This document shows, piece by piece, positions 1 to 8,698 of a DNA stretch of 39,645 nucleotides; the first letter of the stretch is position 1; the number at the start of each line of letters is the position of its first letter. A program made the position numbers and the translations under genes. The notes under the pieces were generated by a model. It made no database searches, was not told the origin of the DNA, and was given only the letters and a program-made list of their open reading frames with translations. The stretch comes from Helicobacter sp. MIT 05-5294. GTDB taxonomy: Bacteria; Campylobacterota; Campylobacteria; Campylobacterales; Helicobacteraceae. The stretch is taken from positions 1 to 39,645 of the forward strand of contig NZ_JRPA02000014.1 in NCBI RefSeq assembly GCF_000765675.1, given 5' to 3'.

Positions 1-1
1 T

Positions 2-80
2 AAGAATCCATAGTATGGAATCTCACTTTTCGTCATTGCAAGGACTGAAAGGACGAAGCAATCCTGTAATGTAGAATCTC
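2..80 (+). repeat. Left copy of 79-bp terminal inverted repeat
   Basis: These 79 bases are the exact reverse complement of 39567-39645; the match stops at base 81 (A here, G expected). The core at 31-64 starts CGTCATTGC and ends GCAATCC, so it can fold as a hairpin, and it belongs to the same family as the hairpin units at 39362-39616. The outer part contains a near-palindrome centred on CCATAGTATGG. Either the window is bounded by a dispersed repeat at which an assembly stopped, or the repeats are true flanking elements. Bases 81-152 hold nothing else recognisable before the der stop codon. Confidence 0.9.
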
Positions 81-152
81 ACTCTAAAAATTTCATTGTA
101 TTATTTTCTTTAATGCTGATAAGCTTTGATTTACAATAGAATCTTTGAAGTT

Positions 153-1577
153 TTAAGATTCCGTTGCTTCAAAGTCATTTTTGCCGCGCACGATAAACAA
201 AATCCGCACCCCGCTAAAATCAAAATGCTCACGCAAAAAATTTACTAAATACCGCTTATAGCTGAAATGCAAACTATTGGGACGATTCATAATCAGCGCA
301 ATTTGCGGGGGCTTACTTTCAAATTGTGTCGCATAATAGACTTTGACAATTTTCCCATGATCGCTTGGAATTGGGTGGCGTGAAGTCGCTTCTTTGATGA
401 GCGCATTTAGCTTAGAGGTTGGAATCCTAAAAGTGAAATTACGATAAACCTTGAGAATCTCACTCTCTAGCTTTTGGATATGGCGACCATTTTTAGCCGA
501 AATTGTGAGAATTGGCGCGTATTCCAAAAACTTAAAACGCAACTTAAAATCTTCCAAAATCGCCTTAAAATCCTTGTGCGCAATATCCCATTTGTTCCAA
601 ACCACAATCACGCCTAATTTGTATTCATCTACCAAACCCGCGATTTTCTCATCTAGCTCCACAAAAGGTGCGGAAGCATCAAGCACCAAAAGTGCAATAT
701 CGGTGCGTTCCAAAACTCCGCGCGTCCTTTGCAACGCGAACTTTTCTAATCCTTCAATCTTGCCTCGTTTGCGGATTCCGGCGGTATCTACGAAATTAAC
801 TCTAATCCCGCCAATCTCCCCCATCTCATCGACAGGATCTATCGTCGTTCCTGCTATTTCAGAAACAACGGAGCGTTCGGATTTTAGCAAGGCATTTAAA
901 AGGGAACTTTTGCCGACATTGACACGCCCGATAATTCCGATATTGATTTGCTCTTGGGGTTCATTGTTGGTGGATTCTTTGGAATCTAGCAAGGAATCAT
1001 CTTCAAACTCTTCTAAATCTTCCAACTCCTCTTCTAAATCCCCCTCTGTATTAGCTGCGAAAAGTTGCTCTAAACCTTCGTTTTTAAGGGCGGATAAAAT
1101 AGCATTTTCTAATTCTAGGATTCCGCGATTGTGCGAGACGGAGACAAAAAAGATTTGCTTTGCGCCAAACTCCATAAATTCCCACGCGTTTTGCTTTTCT
1201 TTATCATTGTCAATTTTATTGACGACTAAAAAAATATTTGGATTCTTGCGCTCTAGGGTATAAAAAACTTCTTTATCTTTAGGATTCGGCGGTGTTTTGC
1301 CATCAACGAGATAAAGAATCAAATCCGCGCTTTCTCCCGCATTCATAGAGTGTTTGGAGACATTTTGAAACAACGAATCTTTGTCGTCTAATCCCCCGGT
1401 ATCTAGCAACAAAAAAGGCAAATCTTGTAAGAGTATCGTGGCTTTTTTGACATCACGCGTTGTCCCTGCAATCTCTGAAGTGATAGCGATTCTTTGTTTG
1501 CAAAACCTATTAAACAACGAGCTTTTCCCTGCATTAGGTCTGCCAACAATCGCAATGCTTCCATAAATCTTATCCAT
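153..1577 (-). CDS. der: Ribosome-associated GTPase Der (EngA)
   Basis: Der is an essential GTPase with two G domains that helps mature the 50S ribosomal subunit. The 474-residue product has a first P-loop GRPNAGKSS at residues 12-20 and a second, GRVNVGKSS, at 217-225. Each is followed by the usual switch and DxxG elements (DTGG and DTAG) and by NKID or NKWD specificity motifs. The C-terminal ~90 residues fit the KH-like domain. A strongly acidic linker at about residues 178-200 joins the G domains. The length is slightly above the ~460 residues of the H. pylori protein. The ATG at 1577 is preceded by an AAAGG-like ribosome site. The gene is divergent from the transporter at 1693; the 115-bp gap must hold both promoters. 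Confidence 0.96.
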   Translation of the reverse strand: MDKIYGSIAIVGRPNAGKSSLFNRFCKQRIAITSEIAGTTRDVKKATILLQDLPFLLLDTGGLDDKDSLFQNVSKHSMNAGESADLILYLVDGKTPPNPKDKEVFYTLERKNPNIFLVVNKIDNDKEKQNAWEFMEFGAKQIFFVSVSHNRGILELENAILSALKNEGLEQLFAANTEGDLEEELEDLEEFEDDSLLDSKESTNNEPQEQINIGIIGRVNVGKSSLLNALLKSERSVVSEIAGTTIDPVDEMGEIGGIRVNFVDTAGIRKRGKIEGLEKFALQRTRGVLERTDIALLVLDASAPFVELDEKIAGLVDEYKLGVIVVWNKWDIAHKDFKAILEDFKLRFKFLEYAPILTISAKNGRHIQKLESEILKVYRNFTFRIPTSKLNALIKEATSRHPIPSDHGKIVKVYYATQFESKPPQIALIMNRPNSLHFSYKRYLVNFLREHFDFSGVRILFIVRGKNDFEATES

Positions 1578-1692
1578 AAAAAACCTTTAAATTTAAAGTT
1601 TGATTTTACTTTAAGAGGGGGCATAAAGTCAAATCTTTAGCTTAATTTTAAGCATAAGATTCTATGATTTTATAAAAAATTTATGGAATCGT

Positions 1693-2589
1693 ATGCAATC
1701 TAACAAACAAGCAATCATTGCAATGCTCCTTGCGGCATTGCTTTTTACAGGTATGGGAATGTTTGTCAAAACCTTAACGCCAAATTTGCCGGTGATTGAA
1801 GTAGCGTTTGCGCGGAATCTTTTTGGCTTGATTTGGCTTCTTGTTGCGCTAGGTTTGAATCCCCCAAAAACTCCACAAGGTGGCAAACCTTTTATTTTGT
1901 TTTTTCGTGGATTTGCAGGAGGCAGCGCGATGATGGCATATTTTTATAATATGTCTGTTATGCCTTTAGGAACTGCTTATGCGTTTTCTTATACTTCGCC
2001 GATTTTTATAGCACTTTTGAGTATGATTTTTATCCATGAGCGCGTCTCCTTGAAGATTTGGATAGCGATTTTTATGGGCTTTGGCGGGATCTTATTGATT
2101 TCAAACCCCCAAAGTATTGATTTAAGCTTTTTTGGATTCTTGATTGGAATTTATAGTGGAATCGGAGCGGCACTTGCTTATCTTTCCGTTGCTGAACTTG
2201 CCAAAAACTACGACCCACGCGTGATTATTGGCTCTTTAATGCTAAGTGGTTCAATTTTGCCACTTTTCGCACAATGTGTTTCTTATGAAAGCTATCCGAT
2301 TGCTTTGTTTGAGCCTTTTGTAATGCCAAATTTGCAGGAATGGGGCTTGATTATCGGGCTTGGAGTGGTTTCAATCTATGCACAAATCTACCTTACCAAA
2401 GCTTATAGCTTAGGCAATCCACCGCTCATTGGCGCGATTTCTTATATCACGATTTTTTTAGCCACACTTGCTGGGATTGTTTTAGGCGATCAAGTGCCAC
2501 ACGGCTTTGTTGTGATAGGAATGATTTTAATTGCCTGTGGAGGAATCCTCGCTGCATTTTCAAGAAAACACAAACACGCTAGAAAATAG
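1693..2589 (+). CDS. EamA/DMT-family inner-membrane transporter
   Basis: This 298-residue protein is hydrophobic throughout, with about ten predicted membrane segments in two repeated EamA halves. The first half holds the family pattern of an Arg-Asn pair near residues 41-42 (FARNLF) and a PLGTAYAFSYTSPIF stretch near 91-105 followed by a Glu at the end of a helix (HERVS). A Lys/Arg-rich tail (RKHKHARK) ends the protein in the cytoplasm. The family exports or imports small metabolites such as amino acids or nucleotide-linked compounds; the substrate cannot be read from the sequence. The ribosome site is weak. The gene lies alone between divergent der and the clpS promoter. The family assignment is solid; the substrate is unknown. 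Confidence 0.9.
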   Translation: MQSNKQAIIAMLLAALLFTGMGMFVKTLTPNLPVIEVAFARNLFGLIWLLVALGLNPPKTPQGGKPFILFFRGFAGGSAMMAYFYNMSVMPLGTAYAFSYTSPIFIALLSMIFIHERVSLKIWIAIFMGFGGILLISNPQSIDLSFFGFLIGIYSGIGAALAYLSVAELAKNYDPRVIIGSLMLSGSILPLFAQCVSYESYPIALFEPFVMPNLQEWGLIIGLGVVSIYAQIYLTKAYSLGNPPLIGAISYITIFLATLAGIVLGDQVPHGFVVIGMILIACGGILAAFSRKHKHARK

Positions 2590-2622
2590 TGTTTTCTAAA
2601 GCAAAAATCAAATAAAACGCGT

Positions 2623-2628
2623 TATAAT
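2623..2628 (+). promoter_or_regulatory. Likely -10 box for clpS-clpA operon
   Basis: A perfect TATAAT lies 40 bases before the GTG of clpS, in the gap after the transporter stop. No clear -35 is seen, which is normal for Campylobacterota vegetative promoters. It is inferred from position and consensus only. Confidence 0.5.
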
Positions 2629-2667
2629 TAGAGTTTTTAATCCAATATAAAAACTAAAGGAATCTTC

Positions 2668-2973
2668 GTGTCAAAAGACGCACAATACGAAAACGCAACA
2701 GAGATTTTAGAAAAAACACAAGAGCCGATTCGTTATAGGGTGATTTTGCTCAATGATGACTATACGACGCAGGAATTTGTAATGGAAGTCTTGCAAATCG
2801 TTTTCCATAAAGGATTTGAAGAATCCCTTAATCTAATGCTTCAAATCCATCATAATGGCAAAGGGGTCTGTGGAATCTATCCTTATGATATTGCTGAAAT
2901 TAAAGCAGTGCAAGTGCGCAAAATGGCAAAAGAAAAACAATATCCTTTACGCGCAATTTTAGAAAAAATATAA
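2668..2973 (+). CDS. clpS: ClpS N-degron adaptor of ClpAP
   Basis: ClpS delivers proteins with N-end-rule destabilising residues to ClpA. The 101-residue product carries the family core: LLNDDYTTQEFV at residues 27-38, whose Asn29 and Asp30 match the residues that bind the substrate alpha-amine, and the LMLQIHHNGKGVCG helix near 56-69 with the pocket histidine. The C-terminal ...PLRAILEKI is also typical. The start is GTG at 2668; it has an AAAGG ribosome site seven bases upstream and no ATG lies nearby in frame. clpA follows six bases after the stop, so the adaptor and the unfoldase are made together. Confidence 0.95.
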   Translation: MSKDAQYENATEILEKTQEPIRYRVILLNDDYTTQEFVMEVLQIVFHKGFEESLNLMLQIHHNGKGVCGIYPYDIAEIKAVQVRKMAKEKQYPLRAILEKI

Positions 2974-2979
2974 GAGAAA

Positions 2980-5337
2980 ATGATGTTTGAAATTAGTAAA
3001 GAATTAAATATCGTGCTACAAAACGCACAAAAAGAAGCAAAAACTAGAGGGCATGAATATCTGACTTTAGAGCATATTTTCCAAGCCTTATTGGAGAATC
3101 CAAAAGTTGTTAAAACCTTGCAAGAATGCGGTGGAAACATTGATATTTTAAAACAGCAAATTAGGAGATATTTGGAGCATTTTTTGACTGCTTTTCCAGA
3201 ATATCAAAACAATAGCGAAATGCCACAAGAGACTTTAGCAGTTACACGCGTGATTGAAATGATGATAAGCCATGTGCGTGGTTCTCAACGAAAACAAGCG
3301 CAAGTGAGTGATTTGCTTGCGGCGATTCTAGAAGAAGAAAAAGCATTTTGCACACAGATTCTAAAAACGCAAGGAATCACGCGTTTAAATGTGTTAGAAT
3401 ACATTACAGAAAATCAACAAGATTTCAACCTAGCTTCAGATAAAACCGAAAACAAAAATGCAATGAATTCCCAACCACAAGAAGAAAAACCCGAATCGGC
3501 ACTTGAAAAATACTGCACCAATCTAACCAAAGAAGCAAAAGAGGGCAGAATTGACCCTGTGATTGGCAGAGAAATAGAGATTAGAAGATGTTTTGAAATT
3601 CTTCTCCGCAAGAAAAAAAATAATCCGCTTTTAGTGGGAGAACCCGGAGTGGGTAAAACCGCAGTCGCAGAAGGATTAGCACTCAAAATCGCACAAGAAG
3701 AAAGCCCTCTAAATCACACAGAAATTTATATGCTCAATATGGGCGCACTTGTGGCGGGGACAAAATATCGCGGGGATTTTGAAAAGCGCATTAAACTCCT
3801 AAGCGATGAAGTATGTGAGCGTGGGAATGTCGTGCTTTTTATTGATGAGATTCATATGCTCATTGGAGCAGGGGCAACTAACAGCGGCAGTATGGACGCG
3901 AGTAATTTGCTAAAACCTATGCTTGGCAATGGGAAATTGCGTTGCATTGGGGCAAGCACTTATGCGGAATATCGTTCGTTTTTAGACAAAGACAAAGCAC
4001 TTTCGCGTCGTTTTGCCAAAGTAGAAGTTAAAGAACCAAGCGAAGAGGAAAGCGTCTTGATTCTACAAGGCGTGAAAAAATACTACGAAAACCATCATAA
4101 TGTCCGCTATACTGATGAGGGAATCGCACTCATGGTAGAACTCTCTGTGCGTTATTTGCACGAGCGATTCTTGCCAGATAAAGCCATTGATATTATGGAC
4201 GAAGTGGGTGCGAGTTACAAGCTAGATGGCAAAAGTGGCAAAGTAAGTTTGCAAAGCATTAAACAAATGGTTGCCAAAATGGCTAGAATCCCGGAGATTG
4301 AAGCGACGAAAGATGATAAAAGTTTGCTAAAAAACCTAGAGAAGCACCTCAAAAGCAGAATCTTTGGTCAAGATGAAGCGATTAGTGAAGTCGTTAGTGC
4401 GCTCAAACGCAACAAAGCGGGTTTAAGTGCGCCCAACAAGCCGATTGGTTCTTTTTTGTTCAGTGGTCCAAGTGGTGTGGGCAAAACCGAACTTGCTAAA
4501 GAAATCGCAAAATCTTTAGAAATTAATTTTGAACGCATTGATATGAGTGAATATATGGAGAAATTCTCTACTTCGCAGCTGATTGGCGCAGCAGCGGGTT
4601 ATGTCGGCTATGAAAAAGGCGGAATCCTAACAGAAATGATTAAGAAAAATCCGCATACTTTGTTGTTGCTAGATGAAGTAGAAAAAGCCCACCCGGAAGT
4701 CTTGAATCTGTTTTTGCAAGTTATGGATTATGGCAAATTGACAGATAATAATGGGCAAAGCGTGGATTTCTCTTCTGTTATTTTAATTCTCACTTCTAAT
4801 GTGGGCTCTAAAGAAGCTCCTGTGCTTGGATTCAAAAAAGATTCCACAGGGCGTTTTTCTAGCGCAATCAAAGAAAGCTTTTCTCCAGAATTTAGGAATC
4901 GCTTAGATGCAATTATTGCCTTTAACGCCTTAACAAAAAAAGAGATTCTAAGAATCGTAGAAAAAAATATCGCGGATTTAAATCGCCAAATTCAGCCTAA
5001 AGGTGTGGAAGTTGCCTTGACAAACAGCGCGAAAGAGTATTTGGCTGAAATTGGCTTTAGCGACGAGCTTGGTGCGCGTCCTCTTGCACTTATGATTCAA
5101 AAAGAAATCAAAAATCCAATGAGCGATTTAATGTTATTTGGGGATTTGAATAAAGGAGGCAAGGTTTGCTTTGAATACAAAAACCAAAAACTCACCTATC
5201 ACCTTGAAACAAAAAACACAGAATCCAATACGCCAAAAGCCAAAGCATTATCCCGTAAAACAATTTCTAGTAAGGCGCAAACAAAGCCTAAACGCGTTGG
5301 CAAAAATGGCAAATATATAGAGGCAAAAGATGATTGA
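2980..5337 (+). CDS. clpA: ATP-dependent Clp protease ATPase subunit ClpA
   Basis: ClpA is the AAA+ unfoldase that feeds substrates to ClpP. The 785-residue product has the Clp N domain (about residues 1-145), a variable linker, a first AAA module with Walker A GEPGVGKT at 220-227, and a second module with SGPSGVGKT near 494-502. A Walker B-like LLLLDEVEKAHPEVLN follows. An LGF tripeptide in a Lys/Ser/Thr-containing loop near residue 625 corresponds to the ClpP-docking loop. The last ~45 residues form a Lys/Ser-rich tail that E. coli ClpA (758 residues) lacks. A second ATG follows the first directly; either could be used. The stop overlaps the next gene by eight bases. clpP is not in this window. 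Confidence 0.95.
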   Translation: MMFEISKELNIVLQNAQKEAKTRGHEYLTLEHIFQALLENPKVVKTLQECGGNIDILKQQIRRYLEHFLTAFPEYQNNSEMPQETLAVTRVIEMMISHVRGSQRKQAQVSDLLAAILEEEKAFCTQILKTQGITRLNVLEYITENQQDFNLASDKTENKNAMNSQPQEEKPESALEKYCTNLTKEAKEGRIDPVIGREIEIRRCFEILLRKKKNNPLLVGEPGVGKTAVAEGLALKIAQEESPLNHTEIYMLNMGALVAGTKYRGDFEKRIKLLSDEVCERGNVVLFIDEIHMLIGAGATNSGSMDASNLLKPMLGNGKLRCIGASTYAEYRSFLDKDKALSRRFAKVEVKEPSEEESVLILQGVKKYYENHHNVRYTDEGIALMVELSVRYLHERFLPDKAIDIMDEVGASYKLDGKSGKVSLQSIKQMVAKMARIPEIEATKDDKSLLKNLEKHLKSRIFGQDEAISEVVSALKRNKAGLSAPNKPIGSFLFSGPSGVGKTELAKEIAKSLEINFERIDMSEYMEKFSTSQLIGAAAGYVGYEKGGILTEMIKKNPHTLLLLDEVEKAHPEVLNLFLQVMDYGKLTDNNGQSVDFSSVILILTSNVGSKEAPVLGFKKDSTGRFSSAIKESFSPEFRNRLDAIIAFNALTKKEILRIVEKNIADLNRQIQPKGVEVALTNSAKEYLAEIGFSDELGARPLALMIQKEIKNPMSDLMLFGDLNKGGKVCFEYKNQKLTYHLETKNTESNTPKAKALSRKTISSKAQTKPKRVGKNGKYIEAKDD

Positions 5338-6100
5338 TTTTGCTTGGAATTTAGAATCGCAAATCGCGGCGATTTACCGCAAAAGTGGTTATATACACGG
5401 AATAGAAAAAATAGAGGCGCAGAGTTTGGAATCCTTGTTTGGATTAGAAAAAGAAATCGCACTTTTACGCGCAAACACGGAGGCGTTTTTATATGAAAAT
5501 TTAGGTGTTAATGTGCTTTTGTGGGGTGCTAGAGGCTGCGGCAAAAGCTCGTTGATTAAGGCTTTGTTGCTTCAATATGCTAAAGACAATTTAAGAGTTT
5601 TGCAAGTTGAAAAAGAAAATTTAGAGATTCTGCCAGAGATTTTGGATATTTTGCGCAACAAGCATTATAAGTTTATTATTTTTTGCGATGATTTGAGCTT
5701 TGAGAATAACGAAACCGCCTACAAAGGCTTAAAAAGCATTTTGGAGGGTGGATTGGAAGCATTACCGCAAAACATCAAAATCTATGCAACCTCTAATAGA
5801 CGCCATTTGTTACCGGAATTTCACGATGAAAATGAAATTTTTGGCTACGAGGGAAATGAGGACAAAATCGCATTAAGCGATCGCTTTCCTTTGTGTATTG
5901 GATTCTACACGCAAGGAAGTGCAGAGTATTTGGAAATTTTGGCGGGATATTTCAAAGAAATAAAAGAAAAAGACGCAAAGCAGTGGGAAGAAATTTGCAG
6001 AATCGCAATGCAATATGCAGCGCAAAAAGGCTCTCGCAATCCACGCACAGCGGCACAATTTTACGCGCTTTATCAAAGCGGTTTGCTAAAATATTTATAA
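5330..6100 (+). CDS. DUF815-family AAA+ ATPase
   Basis: The 256-residue product is a compact P-loop ATPase with Walker A GARGCGKSS at residues 66-74 and a Walker B-like FIIFCDDLSFE near 115-125. An ATSNRRHLLPE sensor-like stretch follows, and a C-terminal helix contains NPRTAAQF. This order matches the DUF815 family, whose biochemical role is not settled. Its ATG lies inside the last codons of clpA (ATGATTGA, eight-base overlap), so translation is coupled to the unfoldase. That suggests a role beside ClpSA, but coupling alone does not prove it. A strong AAGGAGG site for galU begins just after its stop. Confidence 0.87.
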   Translation: MIDFAWNLESQIAAIYRKSGYIHGIEKIEAQSLESLFGLEKEIALLRANTEAFLYENLGVNVLLWGARGCGKSSLIKALLLQYAKDNLRVLQVEKENLEILPEILDILRNKHYKFIIFCDDLSFENNETAYKGLKSILEGGLEALPQNIKIYATSNRRHLLPEFHDENEIFGYEGNEDKIALSDRFPLCIGFYTQGSAEYLEILAGYFKEIKEKDAKQWEEICRIAMQYAAQKGSRNPRTAAQFYALYQSGLLKYL

Positions 6101-6116
6101 CGAACAAGGAGGAAAA

Positions 6117-6938
6117 ATGATTAAAAAATGTTTATTTCCAGCCGCAGGTTATGGCACACGATTCTTACCGGCGACAAAAACAACACCAAAGGAAATGTTG
6201 CCTATCATCAATAAGCCTTTAATCCAATATGGCGTGGAAGAGGCAATGGAGGCAGGAATCTACAATATGGCAATTGTTACAGGGCGCGGAAAAAGGTCGT
6301 TGGAGGATTATTTTGATATTAATTATGAGCTAGAACACCAACTTAAAGGCACAAGCAAGGAAAATATGCTTAAAGATATTCGTCATGTTTTGGAGGCTTG
6401 CACTTTTTCTTATACACGACAAATGGAAATGAAAGGATTGGGACACGCAATATTGGTTGGAGAAAACCTTGTAGGAAATGAGCCATTCGCAGTGATTTTG
6501 AGTGATGATTTGTGCGATAATGACGGAGAGGGTGTATTAAGCCAAATGTGCAGAATCTATGCTAAATATCGTTGCTCTATTGTCGCAGTAGAAGAAGTAG
6601 AACTTGAAGAAGTGAGCAAATATGGTGTGATTTCAGGAAGAAAAATAGATGAAGATGTTTTTGTAGTAGATAATATGATTGAAAAGCCTAGCAAAGAGGA
6701 AGCTCCAAGCAATCTAGCAATTATCGGACGCTATATTTTAACCCCGGATATTTTTGAGATTCTTCATCGCACAAAGCCGGGCAAAAATGGAGAAATTCAA
6801 ATCACAGACGCGCTTTTGGAGCAATGCAAAAAAGGAATGGTATTAGCCTATAAATTTAAGGGCGTTCGCTATGATTGTGGAAGCGTAGATGGTTTTGTCC
6901 AAGCGACCAATGTATTTTATGATAAACTGAAAAAGTAA
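6117..6938 (+). CDS. galU: UTP-glucose-1-phosphate uridylyltransferase
   Basis: GalU makes UDP-glucose from UTP and glucose-1-phosphate, feeding LPS and other surface sugar synthesis. The 273-residue product begins with the nucleotidyltransferase signature around residues 7-24 (FPAAGYGTRFLPATK followed by the TTPKEMLP block). It has AVILSDDLCDN near residue 126 for metal and sugar binding, plus the IEKPSKEEAPSNLAIIGRY region and the IQITDALL motif typical of GalU. Length is normal. The ribosome site AAGGAGG is strong. The order galU, small membrane protein, murA is the one known from H. pylori. Confidence 0.95.
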   Translation: MIKKCLFPAAGYGTRFLPATKTTPKEMLPIINKPLIQYGVEEAMEAGIYNMAIVTGRGKRSLEDYFDINYELEHQLKGTSKENMLKDIRHVLEACTFSYTRQMEMKGLGHAILVGENLVGNEPFAVILSDDLCDNDGEGVLSQMCRIYAKYRCSIVAVEEVELEEVSKYGVISGRKIDEDVFVVDNMIEKPSKEEAPSNLAIIGRYILTPDIFEILHRTKPGKNGEIQITDALLEQCKKGMVLAYKFKGVRYDCGSVDGFVQATNVFYDKLKK

Positions 6939-6942
6939 ATCA

Positions 6943-7395
6943 ATGTATAGCTTCAATCTCTATCTTTTTATCTTCGTATTTTTGTGCATTTTAATGATGC
7001 CATTTTTCCTACTTGCGGGAGGATTTGTGATTTATGAGCGAATCCAAACTTACCTTGCTGCTTTAAAAGGAAGAGAGAGAAAGTTTCAAAACATTAATTA
7101 TTTAATTTCAATTTTCAAAGATGAAAACTCCGAACAAGAATTATTAGAAGAAGCCTTAGAGGCTTTCAATAAGCATTTTATGCACTTTGGAGAAATTAGC
7201 AAAGAAAGCAAAGAATATCAAGGGCGTATAGATTTCATCGGTGCGCTTTCTTGGTGTCCTAAAATGGATATTGACCGCGTCGTAAATTATCGCGAAGAAC
7301 TCGTCAAAAGCAATCCAAACTACAAAAAAGAAATAGAAACCGTGATTGGTTCGGCATTAAAGAATCGTGATGAGAAAAAAGGCAAAAAGAAATAG
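6943..7395 (+). CDS. Conserved small membrane-anchored protein, function unknown
   Basis: This 150-residue protein has one long hydrophobic segment at about residues 5-28 (YLFIFVFLCILMMPFFLLAG), followed by a charged, mostly helical cytoplasmic domain. That domain contains GRERKFQNINYLISIF and a Cys-Pro-Lys (WCPKMDIDRV) stretch. It ends in a Lys-rich tail (KKGKKK). No catalytic motif is recognised. A protein of similar size and place lies between galU and murA in H. pylori, so it is a conserved gene of the group. It starts four bases after galU and is probably co-transcribed with galU and murA. No function is claimed. Confidence 0.8.
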   Translation: MYSFNLYLFIFVFLCILMMPFFLLAGGFVIYERIQTYLAALKGRERKFQNINYLISIFKDENSEQELLEEALEAFNKHFMHFGEISKESKEYQGRIDFIGALSWCPKMDIDRVVNYREELVKSNPNYKKEIETVIGSALKNRDEKKGKKK

Positions 7396-7422
7396 GATTC
7401 AAATAACAAAAAGGAAAGCACA

Positions 7423-8691
7423 ATGGATTATTTAGCGTTAAAAGGGCAGGTGCGTTTGCAAGGGGCTATTAATATCGCAGGAGCGAAAAATTCCGCCTTG
7501 CCTTTGATAGCGACTACTTTACTTGCCACAAACAAAGTAACCTTAGAAAATCTGCCTAATGTCGTAGATATTAAGACATTTTTAAATTTGCTCACAATGC
7601 TTGGCTGTGAAGTGAGCGAAATAGACGCGCACACTACGAGCGTAGAGATTTCTAAGCTTAATAGCACAAAGGCGACTTATGATATTGTGCGCAAAATGCG
7701 TGCGTCTATTTTAGTTTTGGGACCGCTTTTAGGACGCTTTGGACATTGTGAGGTGAGTTTGCCCGGAGGTTGTGCTATTGGTGCGCGTCCTGTGGATTTG
7801 CATATCAAGGCTTTAGAAAAAATGGGTGCAGAGATTCGTATTGAGGGCGGATACATCGTCGCAATGGCTAAAAATGGGCTAAATGGAGCGACCATTAACT
7901 TTGATAAAATCACGGTTACAGGGACAGAAAATATTTTAATGGCAGCCGCAATGGCAAAAGGCAAGACGACCTTAATTAATGCCGCCAAAGAACCCGAAGT
8001 CGTCCAGCTTTGTGAAGTATTAAAGCAGGGTGGGGTGGAGATTTATGGAATCGGAAGTGAAACCATAGAAATTTATGGGACAGATAGGGAGGGCTTGAAG
8101 TTTCCAGAGACCATTTGCGTGATTCCAGACCGCATTGAAGCAGGGACTTATTTGTGCGCAGGAGCGATTACAAACTCTCAAATCACCTTGCATAAAGTCA
8201 ATCCTACCCATTTAGGGGCAGTGATTTCCAAACTTGAAGAGATTGGATTTAAACTTACCTTTAATCACGATTCCATTACGATTTATCCTGCAACAAAACG
8301 CAATGCCTTTGAACTCTCCACGACAGAATACCCCGGATTCCCTACAGATATGCAAGCACAGTTTATGGCACTTGCAACGCAATGTGAGGGCAGTAGCATT
8401 ATTGAAGAAAGGCTGTTTGAAAATCGTTTTATGCATGTGAATGAGTTACAACGCATGGGGGCAAATATTAGTTTGCGTGGCAATACCGCGACGATTTATG
8501 GAATCAGCGAATTGATTGGTGCAGATGTAATGGCGACGGATTTACGCGCTTCTAGTGCGCTAGTGATTGCGGGTTTGGTAGCAAAAGGACAGACGGATAT
8601 TCACAGAATCTACCATTTAGATAGGGGATATGAGAATCTAGAAGCCAAGCTCACAAAACTCGGTGCGCGAATCTCTCGTTTCCAAGAATAG
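7423..8691 (+). CDS. murA: UDP-N-acetylglucosamine 1-carboxyvinyltransferase
   Basis: MurA catalyses the first committed step of peptidoglycan synthesis, adding enolpyruvate from PEP to UDP-GlcNAc in the cytoplasm. The 422-residue product has the normal length and the two-domain EPSP-synthase-like pattern. Lys22 lies in the GAKNSALP motif. The catalytic Cys117 lies in [14 protein letters not shown]; because Cys is present, the enzyme should be the fosfomycin-sensitive type. [15 protein letters not shown] and the C-terminal [13 protein letters not shown] block are also present. An AAAGGAAAG ribosome site precedes the ATG. rsmH begins seven bases after the stop, linking wall synthesis to the division cluster. 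Confidence 0.97.
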   Translation: MDYLALKGQVRLQGAINIAGAKNSALPLIATTLLATNKVTLENLPNVVDIKTFLNLLTMLGCEVSEIDAHTTSVEISKLNSTKATYDIVRKMRASILVLGPLLGRFGHCEVSLPGGCAIGARPVDLHIKALEKMGAEIRIEGGYIVAMAKNGLNGATINFDKITVTGTENILMAAAMAKGKTTLINAAKEPEVVQLCEVLKQGGVEIYGIGSETIEIYGTDREGLKFPETICVIPDRIEAGTYLCAGAITNSQITLHKVNPTHLGAVISKLEEIGFKLTFNHDSITIYPATKRNAFELSTTEYPGFPTDMQAQFMALATQCEGSSIIEERLFENRFMHVNELQRMGANISLRGNTATIYGISELIGADVMATDLRASSALVIAGLVAKGQTDIHRIYHLDRGYENLEAKLTKLGARISRFQE

Positions 8692-8698
8692 GGCGGCT

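Noticed and set aside
451-1263. Long plus-strand reading frame (270 codons) opposite der
   Set aside because: It lies fully antisense to der, is Ser-rich with no motif and no ribosome site; it is a by-product of der codon use.
1587-1598. TTTAAATTTAAA palindrome between der and the transporter as an operator
   Set aside because: Such AT palindromes are common at this base composition and no second copy supports it.
2580-2598. Hairpin TAGAAAA/TTTTCTA at the transporter end as terminator
   Set aside because: AT-only stem with no T-run after it; too weak to call.
8663-8698. GTG start extending rsmH upstream into murA
   Set aside because: The family begins at MKIPHIPVLLEQ, and AGGGCGG sits before the ATG at 8699.
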